From positions 1 through 7,589 of the forward strand of contig CALDZS010000172.1 in the NCBI GenBank assembly GCA_937944065.1: a stretch of 7,589 nt of DNA, written 5' to 3'. This stretch comes from an uncultured Amylibacter sp. (GTDB lineage Bacteria > Pseudomonadota > Alphaproteobacteria > Rhodobacterales > Rhodobacteraceae). The notes below the pieces were generated by a model, which saw only the letters and a list, made by a program, of their open reading frames with translations, had not been told where the DNA came from and searched no databases. Both the position numbers and the translations under genes were made by a program. Below, one piece after another: positions 5,667-7,589 of the stretch. Each line of letters starts with the position of its first letter. The stretch's first letter is position 1.

Positions 5667-7121
5667 ATGGACAGAAGTTCAAGCACCAATTTGTCACAGC
5701 TCTTTAGGAATTACTACTTGTCAACGCTATCACCCACCCTATCCAATCGATCCGCACGCAGCGAATGGGTACGTCTGCGCACGTTGGTTATGTTGCGCTG
5801 GCTAGCCATCATCGGTCAGATCGGTGCAGTCTTTGTGTCGGTCCAGATGGTGGACTTGGATCTACCACTTGGCTTGTGTGCATTGGCAATCGGGGCATCT
5901 GTCATTTTGAATGTTTATTCTGCCGCTGCATTACCATTGAACAAACGCTTAACAGAACGTGAAACATTATTGATGCTAACGTTTGATCTATGTCAGTTGG
6001 TTTTCCTGCTCTACCTAACAGGTGGGATTAACAATCCGTTCACATTGCTGATCTTGGCGCCCGTCACAATCTCTGCCACGGCGCTGAGTTTGAACGCGAC
6101 AATATCACTGGGTATTATTGCCATCGCCTTTATCACCATGCTGACCGTATCAAACGTGCCGTTGGCAACCACTGGCGGCGAACAGTTTGAATTACCCGTT
6201 CTATTTCAATGGGGGAACTGGATTGCTATGACCATCGGAGTATTATTTCTGTCAGCGTATGCACGCCGTGTTTCGGTTGAAACATTTTCTATGTCCCAAG
6301 CCTTGGCCGCAACACAGATGGCGTTAGAACGTGAACAAAAGCTTTCTATGCTTGGAGGCGTTGTTGCCGCCGCCGCACATGAAATGGGAACTCCGCTAGC
6401 GACGATAAAACTAGTGTCCAGTGAGATGCAGGAAGATCTGCAAACATCCCCTGAATTGCTGGAAGATGCAAAACTGATCCACTCTCAAGCAGACCGCCTT
6501 AGCACCATTTTAAAAGAGATGGGGCGCAGTGGCAAAGACGATCTATTGCTGAAAACCGCGCCTCTAGAAAGTGTTGTGAAAGAGGCAAGTGAACCACACG
6601 AAGATCGCGGGATAAAGATCAATTACCTGTATAATGGAAATCCTTCGTTGGTAGTGCCAATGCCAACCATAACCCGCCAACCAGAGGTCATTCACGGGTT
6701 ACGCAACCTGGTTCAAAATGCGGTGGATTTTGCCGCCGAACAAGTTTGGATCAATATGGTCTGGACAGAGTCGACGGTCAGCATATTTGTCGGGGATGAC
6801 GGTAAGGGATACGCCAGTGATCTGCTGAACCGCATCGGTGATCCATATGTTAGCAGCGGACCAAAGCGGCGGTCGGGTGAACGCGGTGAATACGAAGGGA
6901 TGGGTCTGGGGCTATTCATTGCAAAAACGTTGTTAGAGCGCGCAAAGGCAGTGCTGTCATTCGCAAATGGTTCACCGCAAACAGTGGGATCGCTGGGGCC
7001 TGCATGGCTTGAACATATGACACAAGCAAACGGCGCAATCGTTTGCGTTGAATGGGCGCGCGATGACTTACAGGCGACAACACAAGCTTTGGGACAAAAC
7101 CAAACCATCAACGTTTTGTGA
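5667..7121 (+). CDS. regB: Sensor histidine kinase RegB (PrrB/ActS) lacking the redox-active cysteine
   Basis: The protein has 484 residues with six predicted membrane helices (about 40-58, 68-88, 100-117, 126-141, 145-165, 181-198). The quinone-linked motif GGINNPF is intact at 119-125. The H-box AAAAHEMGTPLATIKL puts the phospho-histidine at H238, followed by the family stretch MGRSGKDDL (285-293). The N-box is HGLRNLVQNAVDFA (343-356), the G1 box GDDGKGY (376-382) and the G2 box GMGLGLFIAK (411-420). RegB autophosphorylates under reducing conditions and passes phosphate to RegA. In R. capsulatus the phospho-histidine is H225 and the redox-switch cysteine is C265, 40 residues later; here the residue at the same distance is L278. 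The only cysteines are C71, C109 (membrane part) and C460 (C-terminal end). The ATG at 5667 has no clear ribosome binding site, and the N-terminus is about 13 residues longer before the H-box than in R. capsulatus. Confidence 0.95.
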   Translation: MDRSSSTNLSQLFRNYYLSTLSPTLSNRSARSEWVRLRTLVMLRWLAIIGQIGAVFVSVQMVDLDLPLGLCALAIGASVILNVYSAAALPLNKRLTERETLLMLTFDLCQLVFLLYLTGGINNPFTLLILAPVTISATALSLNATISLGIIAIAFITMLTVSNVPLATTGGEQFELPVLFQWGNWIAMTIGVLFLSAYARRVSVETFSMSQALAATQMALEREQKLSMLGGVVAAAAHEMGTPLATIKLVSSEMQEDLQTSPELLEDAKLIHSQADRLSTILKEMGRSGKDDLLLKTAPLESVVKEASEPHEDRGIKINYLYNGNPSLVVPMPTITRQPEVIHGLRNLVQNAVDFAAEQVWINMVWTESTVSIFVGDDGKGYASDLLNRIGDPYVSSGPKRRSGERGEYEGMGLGLFIAKTLLERAKAVLSFANGSPQTVGSLGPAWLEHMTQANGAIVCVEWARDDLQATTQALGQNQTINVL

Positions 7122-7152
7122 CGGCACAGGTTAACTGAACATTAAGAATTGA

Positions 7153-7589
7153 ATGATCAGATCGCGTGAGTTGTATTTGGAGCGTGTCATTTCTTCACTG
7201 TTGTCATTTCATGCGATCTCTATTCTGATCCTTTTAGTTACATTTGCTGGGTGCACCGCAATCATATTGCGTACCGCACCCTCGCTGGCTTCTAAAGAAT
7301 TTGAAGAAATCGCGAACGCGCGTCCCGTTATGATCTGGTGCGAACGCGCGAACAAGCTGATTTGGTTCAACAAATTCCACGAGGAAATGTCTAAGAAATA
7401 CAGCATTGAAAGCCTGACTTTGGCCGATTTTGTACTGCAAAGCCCGATAAGACTAGACGGAACGCTGGTTAAAGGAACGTTAGAAAACGCCAAAACTAAA
7501 GAGGTCACAGAGCTTGATTTATCGACACTCGTTTTTCAAGGAACGACCTACTATATGGGGCAATGCAAAAGCTCACCTGCTGGCGACCA
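7153..7589 (+). CDS. Membrane-anchored PAS-like protein, possibly a sensor kinase (N-terminal 145 codons, cut by window edge)
   Basis: An open frame runs from the ATG at 7153 to the window edge without a stop. It has a basic start, then a hydrophobic segment at about 16-40 (SFHAISILILLVTFAGC), likely a membrane anchor. From about 57 the sequence resembles a PAS domain: PVMIWCERANKLIWFNKFHEEM recalls the 'pvmvWd..g.i.waN..y..l' start of PAS folds in alphaproteobacterial sensor kinases such as DivL-like proteins. The segment to 145 is mixed alpha/beta and fits a PAS core. The kinase part, if any, lies outside the window. It begins 31 nt after the regB stop on the same strand, so it may be co-transcribed. 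The ribosome binding site is weak. That it is a coding gene is quite sure; the PAS call is moderate and the kinase call is a guess. Confidence 0.65.
   Translation, partial: MIRSRELYLERVISSLLSFHAISILILLVTFAGCTAIILRTAPSLASKEFEEIANARPVMIWCERANKLIWFNKFHEEMSKKYSIESLTLADFVLQSPIRLDGTLVKGTLENAKTKEVTELDLSTLVFQGTTYYMGQCKSSPAGD

Noticed and set aside
6713..7111. 132-codon frame on the strand opposite the regB kinase domain
   Set aside because: It is antisense to the conserved N- and G-boxes of regB and has no ribosome binding site or family resemblance.
7209..7508. 99-codon frame on the minus strand at the right end
   Set aside because: The plus-strand frame in the same place has a membrane segment and a PAS-like pattern and continues to the window edge; the minus frame has neither.

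Overview
The window looks like the chromosome of an alphaproteobacterium of the Rhodobacterales (Rhodobacteraceae, Roseobacter-like) with moderate GC by eye. The main evidence is the redox-control locus regB / senC-regA, whose RegA C-terminus (positions 132-184) looks almost identical to the family signature as I remember it. The gene order regA-senC on one strand with regB divergent is also typical of this group. No mobile element, CRISPR array, rRNA or tRNA was seen.

Layout. (1) 1-2445, minus strand: a large nucleotide-sugar 4,6-dehydratase of the CapD/WbpM/FlaA1 type, followed 64 nt downstream by the first 174 codons of a YjbH-family outer-membrane polysaccharide protein that runs off the left edge. 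The pair looks like part of a surface or exopolysaccharide gene set. (2) 2446-3200: a divergent intergenic region with a perfect 7-bp inverted repeat, then a stand-alone HD-domain nucleotide phosphohydrolase (YfbR-like) on the plus strand. (3) 3201-3534: about 330 bases without a long gene. It holds a minus-strand rho-independent terminator, a 55-codon small gene with a good ribosome binding site, and a divergent regulatory region with a 25-bp palindrome and repeated AGTTGAAC-type motifs. (4) 3535-4404: a GcvA-type LysR regulator, plus strand. (5) 4405-7121: regA and senC on the minus strand and regB divergent. The lysR and regA stop codons are directly adjacent. (6) 7153-7589: the first 145 codons of a membrane-anchored, PAS-like protein, possibly a sensor kinase, co-directional with regB and cut by the right edge.

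How the genes work together. RegB is the membrane histidine kinase, RegA its response regulator, and SenC a Sco1-like copper/thiol protein for cytochrome oxidase assembly; in relatives they couple electron-transport state to transcription. The most notable point is that this RegB keeps the quinone-linked GGINNPF motif and all kinase boxes, but has leucine (L278) where R. capsulatus RegB has its redox-active cysteine (Cys265, 40 residues after the phospho-histidine). A second point is the small basic gene divergent from the LysR regulator. It has its own ribosome binding site and terminator, and shares with lysR a region full of dyad motifs, which suggests a regulator-target pair. A third is a well-formed promoter between senC and regA, which would let the regulator be made separately from SenC.
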